This document shows positions 41,861 through 53,033 of a stretch of DNA of 64,000 bases, piece after piece; position 1 is the stretch's first letter; each line of letters begins with the position of its first letter. The notes beneath the pieces are model-generated. The model was not told the DNA's origin. It did not search any database and saw nothing but the letters and a program-made list of their open reading frames with translations. The position numbers were made by a program, and so were the translations under genes. This DNA comes from Tretioscincus oriximinensis (Eukaryota > Chordata > Lepidosauria > Squamata > Gymnophthalmidae), in NCBI GenBank assembly GCA_022410635.1, contig JAJVDF010000001.1, forward strand, positions 10,335,700-10,399,699. The letters are read 5' to 3'.

Positions 41861-41919
41861 AAGTGACCTGTTATTGACTTCCATTAAAGCTGGTTCTTCA
41901 CTGTCCTTCATGTTCTTCT

Positions 41920-42046
41920 TGTTGTTGTTACTACTACTACTGCTAGTAACTTTGCTAACCAATATAATTTACTAGTAGTAGTAGCAAATGATATTGGTTG
42001 GCAAAGTTACTACTACTAGTATTTGAGTAGTAACAACAACATGAAG

Positions 42047-42105
<59 letters not shown>
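41920..42105. repeat. ACT trinucleotide repeat with inverted repeats
   Basis: (ACT)n at 42047-42105. Upstream, AGTAACTTTGCTAACCAATA (about 41945) is inverted as TATTGGTTGGCAAAGTTACT (about 41993). A third related copy, TTGGTTAGCAAAGTTGCC, follows at 42120. The region can fold into a large hairpin. Confidence 0.8.
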
Positions 42106-42109
42106 TGTA

Positions 42110-42475
42110 GTAAATTACTTTGGTTAGCAAAGTTGCCAGGAGCATATTACCTATTGGTGCCACATCTATGAATAGATGGCCTAATCTTGTAATAAAATAG
42201 TCCAGTCACTTTTATGTAAATGTAAACAGTAAAACTTTACTTTTAGTCAGAAAGAAGAATACAGAGTAACACCTATAATACAGGATTATGTATACAGTGT
42301 TCTCTAATGTAGATAGTATTTTTATATTTCGTGTAGACAGAAAAACGTTTCTCGTTCATCAGTTGGTCAACCTAGAATAAACTAAACTCATATTTTTACC
42401 TCATCAGAGTCAAATCTCTGTGTTTCACTAGTCAGAGTGAAAGCATAACTCCAACTGCCATAACGGATCTTTTAT
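42110..42475. other. Unique stretch
   Basis: No repeat or gene recognised. Confidence 0.3.
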
Positions 42476-42479
42476 TAGC

Positions 42480-43260
42480 CAAATATTAGGCAGGGAGCCC
42501 AAAAATCTGGGTTATCAAAAGTGACCTGCCCAGAACTAAATGCCAGAAGTGACATCAAAATGGCCGCGCCCAGGTAGAGGTGAATTTTCTCATAGATCCC
42601 CTCTTGGTGATCTCAGATCTCATGGAGAGGATGTTATCTCATAAATCAGTACAAGATACTCATACTGCTCCTAAGACTGTTTGGAATGTCTGTGGCTCTT
42701 TTGAATTCAACCAATCACGTGCTTGCATGCTAGACTGTAAATTCCAACATGTAAATTCCAACAGGGCTGTCATGACCAGCCTGGAGTGGGTATGGCTGAC
42801 TGTGGTATCCCTTGAGGGAAGGAGGTAGTGGTTCAAAGCTATGGCCAATCACGGCTGAGGAAGTATGTAGGAGACAAATACAAAGGAGGGAGACGTTTTC
42901 TGAGGAGAGAGAGAAGAGGTTGATGCTTTAGATTGGCTGGAGGAAAGGTGGTTAAAGTGAGACCTAGTGAGCCAGGAGGGTTAAGTGGAGAGATTTACCT
43001 GCACATAAAGGTGACTTAAGTGAAAGGAAGAGTTTAAAGCTGGTATGAAACTACCCAAAATGATTGTATCCATCAAACCAAAGCAGGAAGGGGATGGATG
43101 GTTATAACGATATGAAGTGTCTGTTGAAACTAAGAAAGAAGTCATAAGCCTTTTATTCATATGTGTTGTATAATAAAGTTTTGTTCCTGTTAGAAAACTT
43201 TCCGCAAGTCTATGTACCATTTACATTCCAGTGCTGAGGGAAGCTAGTGTTAAAGTTAAC
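42480..43260 (+). other. Possible LTR-like regulatory region
   Basis: Contains CCAATCACG twice (42710 and 42845), a 15-16 bp tandem duplication (TGTAAATTCCAACA at 42736 and 42751), and a polyadenylation signal AATAAA at 43170-43175 followed by a GT-rich stretch. This spacing resembles a solo LTR, but no TG...CA borders or target duplication could be found. Confidence 0.2.
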
Positions 43261-43805
43261 CTCTGTTTAAAGCATCAGCAAGGTGTTCTTATACATATTA
43301 TGGGTGGCTTTGGATTTTTGCTCATGTAGCAACAGAGCTAGATTTTGGCTGGAGATCTTTAAGGGGCACGTATGTAAAGACAAATCCCAAAGATCCAAAG
43401 GCTGGGAATGAATATGTTAGCAAGGGTGGAGAACTGGGGAAAGATGGAGGGTGTCCCAGGGCCCAGCTCTATTAAAACTTAAGAGGCTTCACCCCAGACA
43501 TCACAAGGACCTTTAGTACAAATCTAATTTGGCAAACCAGTAGTCTCATACAGGGCTCTTTGTTCTATATTAATACGTAAAGGCAGAGAAGACCTATAAT
43601 TACTTCAGTCCAAGCCTTTAGTTCCATCTTCCTATTCTCTTAGCTGTCATTACTTTTTGATTGGAGTGCCCTTTTTTTTTTTTTGCACAGAGCAATAGTA
43701 ATGCAGAAAATACAAATTTTACTCTGCCACTCCTGCCATTCCCTTTTTCACATGTCAAGTCATGAAAATCAGGGGGGGGAATGGCTTTCAGTTTCACGTG
43801 ATTCT
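43260..43805. other. Unique stretch
   Basis: T run at 43670-43684. No gene. Confidence 0.3.
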
Positions 43806-43810
43806 TTTTA

Positions 43811-44235
43811 CATAAGAACATAAGAATATAAGAAGAGCCATACTGGATCAGGCCACAGCCCATCAAGTCCAGCATTCTGTGTCACACAGAGGCCCACCAG
43901 ATGNACCTGGGCAGNCNGAACAGAGGAAAGCAAAATATGCTCCTGTTCATGAATCCCTGCAAACGGTATTTCAGGAGTCCTGCCTGTTGCAACATCCCGG
44001 AGGCAACATCCAGACATCCATCCTAGTATCCACTTATACCCTTGGTGTCCATAAACCTGTCTAGTCCTGTCTTGAAACTATCCAAGCTGTGAGCTACCAC
44101 TACCTCTTCAGGAAGTAAATTCTACAGGGCGATGACCCTCTGGGTGAAAAAATACTTTCCTTTGTCTGTTGTCACTTTTCTACCCAACAGTTTTAAGGAC
44201 AGTTTACCTCTCAGACAGGCTTCTTGAACCTGGAG
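43811..44235 (-). mobile_element. CR1 LINE 3' end
   Basis: Octamer tail CATAAGAACATAAGAATATA at 43811 then GCCATACTGGATCAGGCCAC, GGCCCACCAGATG, CAGGAGTCCTGCCTGTTGCA and the ORF2 tail region (GATGACCCTCTGGGTGAAAA). Three N bases cluster at 43904-43917. Confidence 0.85.
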
Positions 44236-44239
44236 TTTC

Positions 44240-45160
44240 AGCATTTTAGTATCACTCTATATGGATCTCCATATATCACTCTATATGGATCTCCATTAGG
44301 CCAGCCGGCCCTGTAGTTTTAAAGCAAGTACACAGGGAAAATATGAGCATCTGGATATGCTGCATATTACAACACATATCCTTCATCAACAGAGTGCAAT
44401 TGTATGAATGGAATAACAGATCTGTGACAAAGATCAGGTTGTTATCAAGAGATCCTGTTGAACATGTAGATGATTTATGAATGGAAAAAAACAAGAGAAG
44501 GCTACAATCTAAAGTTCACAACTTTTAACATGCTATAATAATAATAAAAAAACAAGCCAAGACATTGTTATGGGAAAATGATTTCCTTGGCTGATTACCT
44601 AATTTGCAGAGGCAAAAAATATTTTTGGGTNCAGAAACTAAATTTTATCCATTCTTAGCTGCTTTTAAAATTCTGTTCCGGAAACATATTACATAAACAT
44701 GTAGTCCACTTTTGCATTTANGCTCTTAGTACCATTTGAGTGGAAAAGAGGGTCAGAATAATTGGAGTGGTTGAACTACAGTTGGTCACAAATAATCTGA
44801 CCTGCCTAATTAAAGTAACAGACACTTTCTTGATCTACCAATCTTCCTTCAAACCCCGGATCTTTCAGAAAATGATAGTGACACTCTGAGGAACATAAAA
44901 TTATACATTGTCCTCAACATTGGTCACAGCAGCTTGGGTTGAACAGAGTTCAATTATAACCATGGAATCCAAGTAAACTATTCACCAAAACAATAAGGAA
45001 ATGCATTTCTAAAATTGACCACATAAGCACAACCAGTGTAGAAAATGACATTGTTAGCTGCCTTGAGTTGTTATGGGATAAATGGAATACAAGCAACTAA
45101 AGAAAGTTAAATACAAGCCCTTTCTACAGATGTTACTAGCAGAAAAGCCTGTAGCTCTAT
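44240..45160. other. Unique stretch with a 24 bp tandem duplication
   Basis: ATCACTCTATATGGATCTCC occurs at 44251 and again at 44275. No gene recognised. Confidence 0.4.
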
Positions 45161-45165
45161 AAATC

Positions 45166-45290
45166 CTTTCTTTCCCTCCTTTTTTCTCTCTTCCTTTTCC
45201 TCCTTCCATATCTTCCCTTCCTTCATCTTCCTCTTCCCCTTCCTCTCTCCTTCTCTCTGTTTTCCCTTCTGCCCAGACCTGTTAATTCAT
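45166..45290. repeat. Pyrimidine-rich (CTTCC) tract
   Basis: TCCCTCCTTTTTTCTCTCTT-like sequence for about 120 bases. Confidence 0.8.
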
Positions 45291-45559
45291 AACATGCTCC
45301 ACCTCACTTGCTCAAACGAGGGGGACAGAGGCTTTTGATTCCACCGCTGCAGACTGCTACAGAAACATCCTGCAGGGGATGGGATGGAACTTCTCAACCT
45401 TCTATGCTACCCGCCTAGTTCCTGTCTGGCCTTGTAGGTGCTGATGCCAGAACAGATCTGCTGCTTCCAATGGCCACCACAACAGGTGGGCAATGATGGA
45501 AGGCAGTGTGACCTCCATTCCTCAGAAGAAAAAAAGCACAGCTTTCTCTCCCTTACTGC

Positions 45560-45652
45560 ACCGTACTATTTTTTAACATGTTAATTCTGTTTTTATTGTT
45601 AACTACCCTGAGATCTTCAGATATAAGGCATTATAGAAATGTAAATGAATGA
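45560..45652 (+). mobile_element. L2-type LINE 3' tail
   Basis: TTTTTATTGTTAACTACCCT, GAGATCTTCAGATATAAGGC, ATTATAGAAATGTAAATGAATG: same order as the tail at 54825. Confidence 0.65.
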
Positions 45653-45654
45653 AT

Positions 45655-47150
45655 GAATTCAAGAAATGGCCCAGGGATAGCAACCTCTCTTCACTCATCC
45701 ACTACACCCAAGGGTTGGGGTAGTAGAAGTATGTGGCAGCAACAAAGGGCAGGGGTGAAATCGTCTAAAATGGCAGTGGCTACCAAATCTGGGCAACATG
45801 ATACCCCCAGTTGTTCCTGGGCAACTTGTTGGTCTCTCTTCAGTGCACCGTATTTAAAAGACAAAGATCTTTTATACATTAAAAGCCACAGAAATGAGGA
45901 CATTTTTCCGGAAGGAGGGAAGGAGAGCGGTATCGTTAGGCTGCAGGGCACCCATCGGCAGGNTGAACAATTCAATTAGCCAGGCACTGTGAAGGAGGGC
46001 TAGGTAGGTCTTCCCCTGGATTCAAAATACCAGTGTAGCTTTGTTGGCCATCAGCATGTTTGCCTGCTGCCTTGTGGGTCCTTGGCATGTTTACCTGGTG
46101 GTTGGTAGGCTGCGCAGGGAGTCTCTGGGGAGCAGCCAGAAGGGATTGGATGAGGTGTATGCCATTTGGCTGATGGTTCTGCTGCTGTGGGATGTTTGAC
46201 TTGCTTACAGCCACTACGATGTTNAATCTTGATTGGTTGAGGAGTCCTGCCTGTCCAGGATCGTGGAACCAATGGAATCGATATGCAATGAACTAGTATG
46301 CCTAACGTACAAATTATTATCGCAAGGCCTGTATTCTAGAATAGGGATTTAATATCCACTCTTTGGTACAGGCANTGGCTAGTCCCAAGTGAGACCTGTC
46401 ATCATCTATGGAAGCACATGGAATTGCTTAGATGATTCCCCAGTCAAAGTGCTAAAGGGCCTTTAGAAGCTTGGCTTCTTCGCTCTCCATTACTCAACTG
46501 TAATAAATTAGTAACACAGATAACAATGTGTCCTGTTTTAAGTGGCAACACGCAGAGTTTATCGCTGAATTAAATGCAACACAGCATCAGTGCCAGGTTG
46601 TCGTGAGGTGTGTATATGCCTGTGTACATGTACATTGCAACCCCCTGGGTGTGGCAGAATCGCACAGATCTTTCCCATTTGACTCAGAAAGGAAAGTGGG
46701 TGTGGGGAAACCAGTGCCCATATATTTGCACACCTTGGTGAGGATTGCACAACAATAATAATAGAGTGATACGTTGTCCTCATTTCTTTGCCTTTCAGTG
46801 TATAACAGACCTTTGTCTTTTAAATGTGCTTTAAATGGTTTTCATCTTAATTTCTCTGAGGAGAAAAGTATAAAACTTAACAACAGCTGCTACAGCATCA
46901 ACAAAATCTAGGAGTTTGTCTAAACAGAGTTTTATAAGAACACAGATCTGTAGTACAGGATGTGATCTATTCTGCAGGTTGTTAACAGTAGAAGAAGTGT
47001 GTTTGGGTGTGAATAGGATTGACCCCAAGTATGCCTGAAAATAGATGCTTAAGCTCCAGAATAAATAATAAGGTTGATTAGAAAATACGTACTTGGATAA
47101 TAACATCTATAGGTTAATGTGTTTCAATGGAGGGAAAAATTATTTTTGCA
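45655..47150. other. Unique stretch, no gene recognised
   Basis: Several overlapping frames on both strands (45653-45979, 45972-46272, 46528-46783). None has a recognisable domain and each has an equally long antisense partner. Confidence 0.35.
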
Positions 47151-47151
47151 T

Positions 47152-47253
47152 TGGGCCTGATTCTAGGATATAGCTAGAACTAGGCACTTGCTAATGCAGA
47201 CTACAGAAGATAGGTGGCAAACCCCTATTCTGAGATATATGTTCTGTGCTGCT
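47152..47253. mobile_element. Probable P1b copy (eroded)
   Basis: TGGGCCTGATTCTAGGATAT and AACTAGGCACTTGCTAATGC face CCCCTATTCTGAGATATATG and TTCTGTGC as inverted ends. Confidence 0.4.
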
Positions 47254-47254
47254 G

Positions 47255-47825
47255 AAGATCAACTGCCAGTTGTCTAACTCCTTCTTAATGTGGAATTTTC
47301 AAATAACTCTTTTACTCACACTTCCAATTTTAATATGCCTCATTCTTACTTTTTACAGTATATTCTGAGTAATTCCGTCACCTCCTGATGTGATATTTTA
47401 CATTCAGTAGATTTTACTCTCCTGGCAGCCATTTTGTTTGAGGTTTTTCAGGAGGAGATCCAGTAGTCCTTCCATTGTCGTTTCTTGTGAAAATTATCCA
47501 CACATTGAAGCCTTTCTGCAATAACCCTGAACAATTCAGCAATTGAGCCTATCTGGATGCAGCCCTGAATGTTGGCCCATTATATAGTGACAAAAATGAA
47601 AAAATGTATCCCCTGTTGACAAAGGTCAATTTAGTCAAAGCTATGGCTTTCCTGGTGGTAAAATATGGCAGTGAGGGCATAAAAGATTCAATGATTTTAA
47701 ATGGTGGCTCTGAAAAAGACTTTTGAGAGTCCTTTGGACTTCAAACAGATCAAATCAATTAAGATCTACTTAAAGAAATCAATTGGAAGTATTTATAATG
47801 AAGTTGAGGGTCAAAGACTTCAGTT
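47255..47825. other. Unique stretch
   Basis: No gene or repeat recognised. Confidence 0.3.
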
Positions 47826-47827
47826 AC

Positions 47828-48442
47828 ATAAGAAGAAGACAGGAACATAAGAAGAGCCATACTGGATCAGGCCACAGCCCATCTAGTCCAGCATTCTATG
47901 TCACACAGAGGCCCACCAGATACACCTGGGCAGTCTGAACAGAGGAAAGCAAAATATGCACCTGTTTGTGACTCCCTGCAAATGGTATTTCAGGAGTCCT
48001 GCCTGTTGCTCCATCCCGGAGGCAGCATCCAGACATCCAACTTAGTACCCATTTATACCCTTAGTGTCCATAAACCTGTCTAGTCCTGTCTTGAAACTAT
48101 CCAAGTTGTTAGCTACCACTAGGTCTTCAGGAAGTAAATTCCACAGGCCGATGACCCTCTGGGTGAAAAAATACTTTCCTTTGTCTGTTCTCACTTTTCT
48201 ACCCATCATTTTCAAGGAGTGTCCTCTGGTCCTAGTGTTGTGTGATTTTTTTTTCTATTCACCCTGTCCATCCCATGCATGATTTTGTACACTTCAATCA
48301 GATCACCTGTCAAACATCACCTTTTGAGGCTGAAGAGGCCCAGACGTTGCAGCCTTGCTTCGTAAGGGAGGTGCTCCAGATCCTTGATCATTCTTGTTGC
48401 CCTTTCCTGCACCTTCTCTAGTTCCACAATATCCCTCTTGAG
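47828..48442 (-). mobile_element. CR1 LINE 3' part
   Basis: Minus-strand CR1 with 3' UTR (GGAACATAAGAAGAGCCATA, CATCTAGTCCAGCATTCTAT) and ORF2 C-terminal region up to about 48440 (CCTTGATCATTCTTGTTGCC). Close in sequence to 19078-19672. Confidence 0.9.
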
Positions 48443-48444
48443 AT

Positions 48445-48640
48445 GTGGTGAAGACCCTGTCTTGAGATTCAGTGGAAAAGACCCTGAGGCTGGGAAAGAT
48501 TGAAAGCAGGAAAAAGGGGAAAAATGTCATAGAAGCAATCAGTATGAGTTTAGGCAAACATCTGAAGGCAGTAGAGGACAGAAAGACTTAATATGCTATG
48601 GTCATGATCAGCTGGACAACTGAACAACAACAATACTTAT
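48445..48640 (+). mobile_element. BovB (RTE) LINE 3' end
   Basis: TTCAGTGGAAAAGACCCTGA, GGCTGGGAAAGATTGAAAGC, ATGAGTTTAGGCAAACATCT and GGACAACTGAACAACAACAA are the characteristic 3' end of BovB LINEs, shared by squamates and ruminants. Only about 195 bp remain, directly abutting the truncated 5' end of the CR1. Confidence 0.85.
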
Positions 48641-48697
48641 AAGGAGGATGAAAGAGGTTATTTTTTATGTTAATTTTTGAGTGACTATAAATTAAAG

Positions 48698-48985
48698 TTA
48701 AAGAAGAAGAATCTGCCCTTCTCACCCAAAGGGACTTACAAGCTTAATTTCTCCCCAAAGGCTTACAACTATTCCATCTTCCCCACCAGGTTAATGGTGG
48801 TACTAATTTGTCTAATTGAAATGTAGATTGCAAATCTACTGTCTTTTGAGTAGTTTAGTTGGCTAGAACTGAATGCCAGCAGAGGGTGCTCACCCTTCTC
48901 CATGTCTGGCACAGGGACTTAAAACCAGACCTCTCAGTTGAAAGATTGGCTCTTAGCAAATGTGCCATTCATGCCTTGTCACAGT
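48698..48985 (-). mobile_element. tRNA-derived SINE (older)
   Basis: AAGAAGAAGAATCTGCCCTT tail side, CACCCAAAGGGACTTACAAG, CCACCAGGTTAATGGTGGTA, GGTGCTCACCCTTCTCCATG and the head near 48960. Confidence 0.75.
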
Positions 48986-48989
48986 GATT

Positions 48990-50060
48990 AAGACTGGAAA
49001 CAGGCCACTCTGTTCTGGCTGTTTTGCTGCCCACATTTTAATAAAATCATCAACATCAAGCTCTTCTCCATGTCTCTCCCTAATTGTGAATCTTTTTATT
49101 AGTCAGGACTTGGGTTGGACAGCAGCTCCGTGAACCAGATGTTTTTCAAGCACCACTGTCTTTCAGCATTGAAAGAGAAGGCACATTCTGGCAAATCACT
49201 TATTTCCCAGCCTTACTGAGATACTGAAAGCTGCATAGGGAACCAGATCTGAATCTCCATTTTTGATAGAGCACATTTCTGGGTTGGACATAAGTTCTTA
49301 GGCACCAGTTTCTTCTTTTATTTCTTGATTGAATTTATTTTCCATCCAGTTGTGCTTGGTTAGGGTTGAGGTGTTAGCAAAATATCACATTTGTCTTAGT
49401 GGGTTTTAAGCCTAGTAGCATATTTCTATTTTCTGGAAAGGTTAGTGCCTATCAATTTTGATTAGTTTAATGTGTGTAAGATTTAATATGTTAAGGTCTT
49501 GAAAAGTCAGCATGATCCTTAGTTTCTCTTTGGTGGGTTGTCTAAAAATATGTACAGGATAAGTGCAGACACTAAATTAATTAATTAACATTATGCACTG
49601 TGCCTACAAATAACTTTTTAAAAACTAGCATTACATCACATTTATATCTCACAAAATATAAAATTAGATTTTATATTTGCAAGAACATTACTCTTATCAT
49701 TGGCTATAATTGAGATAAGAAGAAACATCAGTCACCATACTTGATTATTACACTCAGTATTATAAACAATACATATACACAATTTCTTACTAAATCTCTT
49801 ATCTGGTTGTAGTGCTTCTCTGGCTTCAACTATGTTTGTTCATTTTATCATGCCTATAGCATCTCTGTTAACACACACTTAGGGAAGTAATAGCTACTTC
49901 TAGGAACCTTTGGAGAAAGTCCTCATACATCTTGATTTCTTAGACATCGTTCAATAATCATATTTTCCATTCTTTCTAAATACATTTGTTTGCTTGTTGG
50001 TTGCTTGATGTTCCACGCTTGGAGTATTTTAATTCTTTGTAAACTTCTTTGGCTAAAGAA
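48990..50060. other. Unique AT-rich stretch
   Basis: No gene, repeat or RNA recognised. Confidence 0.35.
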
Positions 50061-50061
50061 G

Positions 50062-50180
50062 GCTATTTCTGTGTTTGGCTGCATTCTGGATTATATCTCA
50101 AAAAAGGCACCTGCTTTCTGCAGCCAGAAGGCCGTATTCCAGGATATAATCTGGAATAGGACCCAGTACAGAAAAAGCCA
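50062..50180. mobile_element. Palindromic element, subfamily P1b
   Basis: GGCTATTTCTGTGTTTGGC and GGATTATATCTCAAAAAAGG on the left mirror GGATATAATCTGGAATAGG and ACAGAAAAAGCC on the right. The centre CTTTCTGCAGCCAGAAGG is a small hairpin. Confidence 0.65.
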
Positions 50181-50184
50181 AAAA

Positions 50185-50570
50185 ATCAGTTGCCTCCTTC
50201 AGTGTGTGTAGTACTGAGTTCAGCTTTTATTCCAGGACATTTTATTGTTCATTAAATGTTGGCTTCTAGATTGATTGTAAATGGAGGAAACTGTACCTAA
50301 CTATCATTGGTAGTTATACGAATAACTGCAAAGACTGAACGGGAAGGCTGTAGGCGGAAAATAGTATGAAATCCTACCACCAAGTCTAAAAAGGCCAGAG
50401 AAGCAGGCAGTATTAAGTTAAATCAGGTGCCCTTAGGGCCTGAGGTTAGTAAGAGGTTCCACACCACTGCTGTGTCTCTATTTTGTTTTAACCTCTGAGG
50501 AAGTAATAGCGGTTTTTAAAGGGTTTTTTTTGTAGGGGGCGGGATCTAGTTTTGTGAAAAACTAAATATC
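50185..50570. other. Unique stretch
   Basis: No repeat or gene recognised. Confidence 0.3.
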
Positions 50571-50592
50571 TGCATTATTATTTTTTCAAATT

Positions 50593-50916
50593 ATGGTTTT
50601 GCAAAAAAACTGGGCACATTTTTTTACAAAAATGGCGGAATGGAGAGCGGAAGAGGACACTCCAAAAACAGGTTACCCAACCAATGTGGTTGTTAACTCC
50701 AGAAGGCAATGCAAAACCTGTGCGGACGATGAAACAGAATTGGAAACAGAAGAAAACAGCAAAGGGAATTCCAATTCCACTTCGCAAATCTCTAAACCAC
50801 ATCTTTCTGCAAGTGAGAACCGGGCTGCAGTGACTTTTTCTCAGATTATTAGTGGAAGAAGAAAAGGAGTTACCTTTAAACAAGGGGAAAGCCTTTATTT
50901 TCCAACTTCCAAATGA
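50593..50916 (+). other. Unidentified ORF of 107 codons
   Basis: The frame contains an internal ATG at 50632 in a good Kozak setting (AAAATGGCG). From it, 94 residues follow (MAEWRAEEDTPKTGYP...), hydrophilic with a Ser/Asn/Glu-rich middle and ending FPTSK. No known domain is recognised. Composition is less biased than chance frames nearby, but length alone does not prove coding. It could be a retroelement ORF1 remnant, a short exon-like frame or chance. Confidence 0.15.
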
Positions 50917-50934
50917 AGTTGCTGAAATAATCAA

Positions 50935-51785
50935 ATATTGCAGGCATGTTATTACATTAGACCCAGGGACTTAATTAAGCATTGGCATTATACTGCAATC
51001 AATCAACAGATTTCCAGGTAATGGCAATTCCACCAGTTAAGACACTAGGTGCAACATGTTACTGGATTTTAGTAATCATTAAACCCATTTTATGGCGTTG
51101 CTCATCTGCCTCTCACCGAAATCACCTTCCCTTCAAATAATTCTCTGTTGCAGGGCAGCTATCCTGCTGTAAGTGGGGGAGGTTGTTTCTGACCAACCAA
51201 ATCCAGTGTTGCAACATTATAATTTTTTTTTCATATAATACATATAAGATTTTTCAAACAAAACAGAAAAGAGAAAAGGAAAATCCTCCTACCCACCCTC
51301 ATCCAACGTCTGTATCCACTTGTGATATACTGGGAATACATCTTTACATACATTGTACCAGGTTGAGGCAGCACCCCTTCTTTCTATGTACGTGTGTAAA
51401 CATATCCAAATCGCATTAATATTTTTTCCAAAACAAAATTTCCTTTTTTCCAACACCACTTCAGTTTGCTTTAGTTCCAATACATCAGTTATCCAATTTT
51501 TTTTGCATTCCATCTACTATCTTCTTTCGATTCCCATGCTCACTTAAGGATGGCAGAAGTTACTCAATCTATCATACAAATGCAAATCCTTTTCAACTAA
51601 ATTAAGGGATGGTGATTCCTCTAAAAGCCATTTTTTTCTTTTGACAATACAATTGCATGGTCCATTATGGTCTCAATGATTGATTGAACTGTAGCCCATA
51701 TACCTCTGAGCACTACCACCATTGATGTAAATAGTCACCATTATATAGGTTGTTATCTAGACTCCAACTACATTGGGGGCAGTCA
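50935..51785. other. Unique AT-rich stretch
   Basis: 51620-51780 (GACAATACAATTGCATGGTC, GTCACCATTATATAGGTTGT) may be an old repeat. No gene recognised. Confidence 0.3.
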
Positions 51786-51797
51786 TTGGCTGTGCCC

Positions 51798-52053
51798 CAG
51801 GGCTTTTTTTGTGACGGAACGCGCCGGTACGCAGTACCGGCACCTTTTATTTAGGTGGGGGGCGGCGGCAGTGGCGGCGGCAGCGGGGGGTGGCGGGGGC
51901 GGCTAACACCGCCCCCCCCACCGCCGCTAACGCCGCCCCCGCCCCCCGCCTAAATAAAAGGTACCGGTACTGCGGCGTTAGCGGCGGGGGCTAACGCTAC
52001 CCCGCCTTGCCGGCGTTAGTACCGTCACCTTTTTTTCTAGAAAAAAAGCACTG
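51798..52053. mobile_element. GC-rich hAT-like non-autonomous element, 256 bp
   Basis: Ends CAGGGCTTTTTTT and its inverse AAAAAAAGCACTG. Flanked by 8 bp duplications CTGTGCCC (51790-51797) and CTGCGCCC (52054-52061), one mismatch, as expected for hAT. Inside, ACCTTTTATTTAGG is inverted at CCTAAATAAAAGGT, and GGC/GTTAGC-rich subrepeats make it strongly CpG-rich. No transposase. Confidence 0.8.
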
Positions 52054-52127
52054 CTGCGCCCTATATTATAATTGCAGGGAAATGAGCGAAAATGAAGATT
52101 TGGGGCTTGAAACACCCCAAAACAATT

Positions 52128-52192
52128 GGTGGGTCACTATGTGAGACAGAAAGCTGGAATAGGTGGGCTGTCTTCCTTTTATGTTCTTATAT
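52128..52192 (+). mobile_element. CR1 3' terminal fragment
   Basis: GGTGGGTCACTATGTGAGAC, GGAATAGGTGGGCTGTC and end TTATGTTCTTAT. Confidence 0.6.
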
Positions 52193-52199
52193 AATTCTT

Positions 52200-53030
52200 T
52201 GATGAAGACAGACGCAGAACTTTTAGCAATGTTGCAGAACATTTCAGCACATTTTAAAGGTATCTCCCCCTCCCCCAGTATGTTTGTTTTTAATTACTTC
52301 CATCATTGTTGTGGTGGAATCTTCACAAAATGGAGCAATTTCTAATGGAACAAATGCATTTCTTGCAGTGCTGTTTCAGTTGGAACTGTGATTTCCAGGA
52401 ACCCAACCACTCAGTATTGCCTTCAGTGTGTAATCCTTCTGCATGTTTTTGCCACATGACAGAGAGAAGCCAAGCTAAATGCAGAGGCTCTCTGGAATCC
52501 AAATACTTCAGAAATAAAACAAGGGAATCAACCATTAATAGCACAAGTACTTGGCATCTATGAGGTTTCACTTTAACTTTTTAAAATCTCTGGCCTTGAA
52601 AAATCCCATTTGGGACAAATCTCCTAAACAAGGCTACTGACAGTGCAAGGAGATTTTGTTGAGCTAACTAATGATCTCTTTGGGATTTCCTATACTGCAC
52701 TGCAGATCCCACAGACCTCAGTCATAGTGACTATTGGGCCCAATAAATTGTAAAGCTAGTTCTTTTATTCTGCTGTATGATGTAATAAAGTTCTTCTGGA
52801 CAATTACTAAGTTGCCACCTTGCATCATACCCATTATGTTGTGAACTAGTAAAAGTGTGAGAAATATTGTTTGATCTGTAGCCAAGCTGCAGGTGGTAGA
52901 TGCTGATATGGAGACCCAGAGTCGAGATAAACAGATTAATTATACAGATTAATCACATTCATCATTGCCCCAAGAATTAAAATTGTCTGGGGGTGGAAGT
53001 TCTCTCTTTCCAAATGTTACGCTGCCTTTC
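52200..53030. other. Unique stretch, no gene recognised
   Basis: No features beyond short chance frames. Confidence 0.3.
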
Positions 53031-53033
53031 AGC

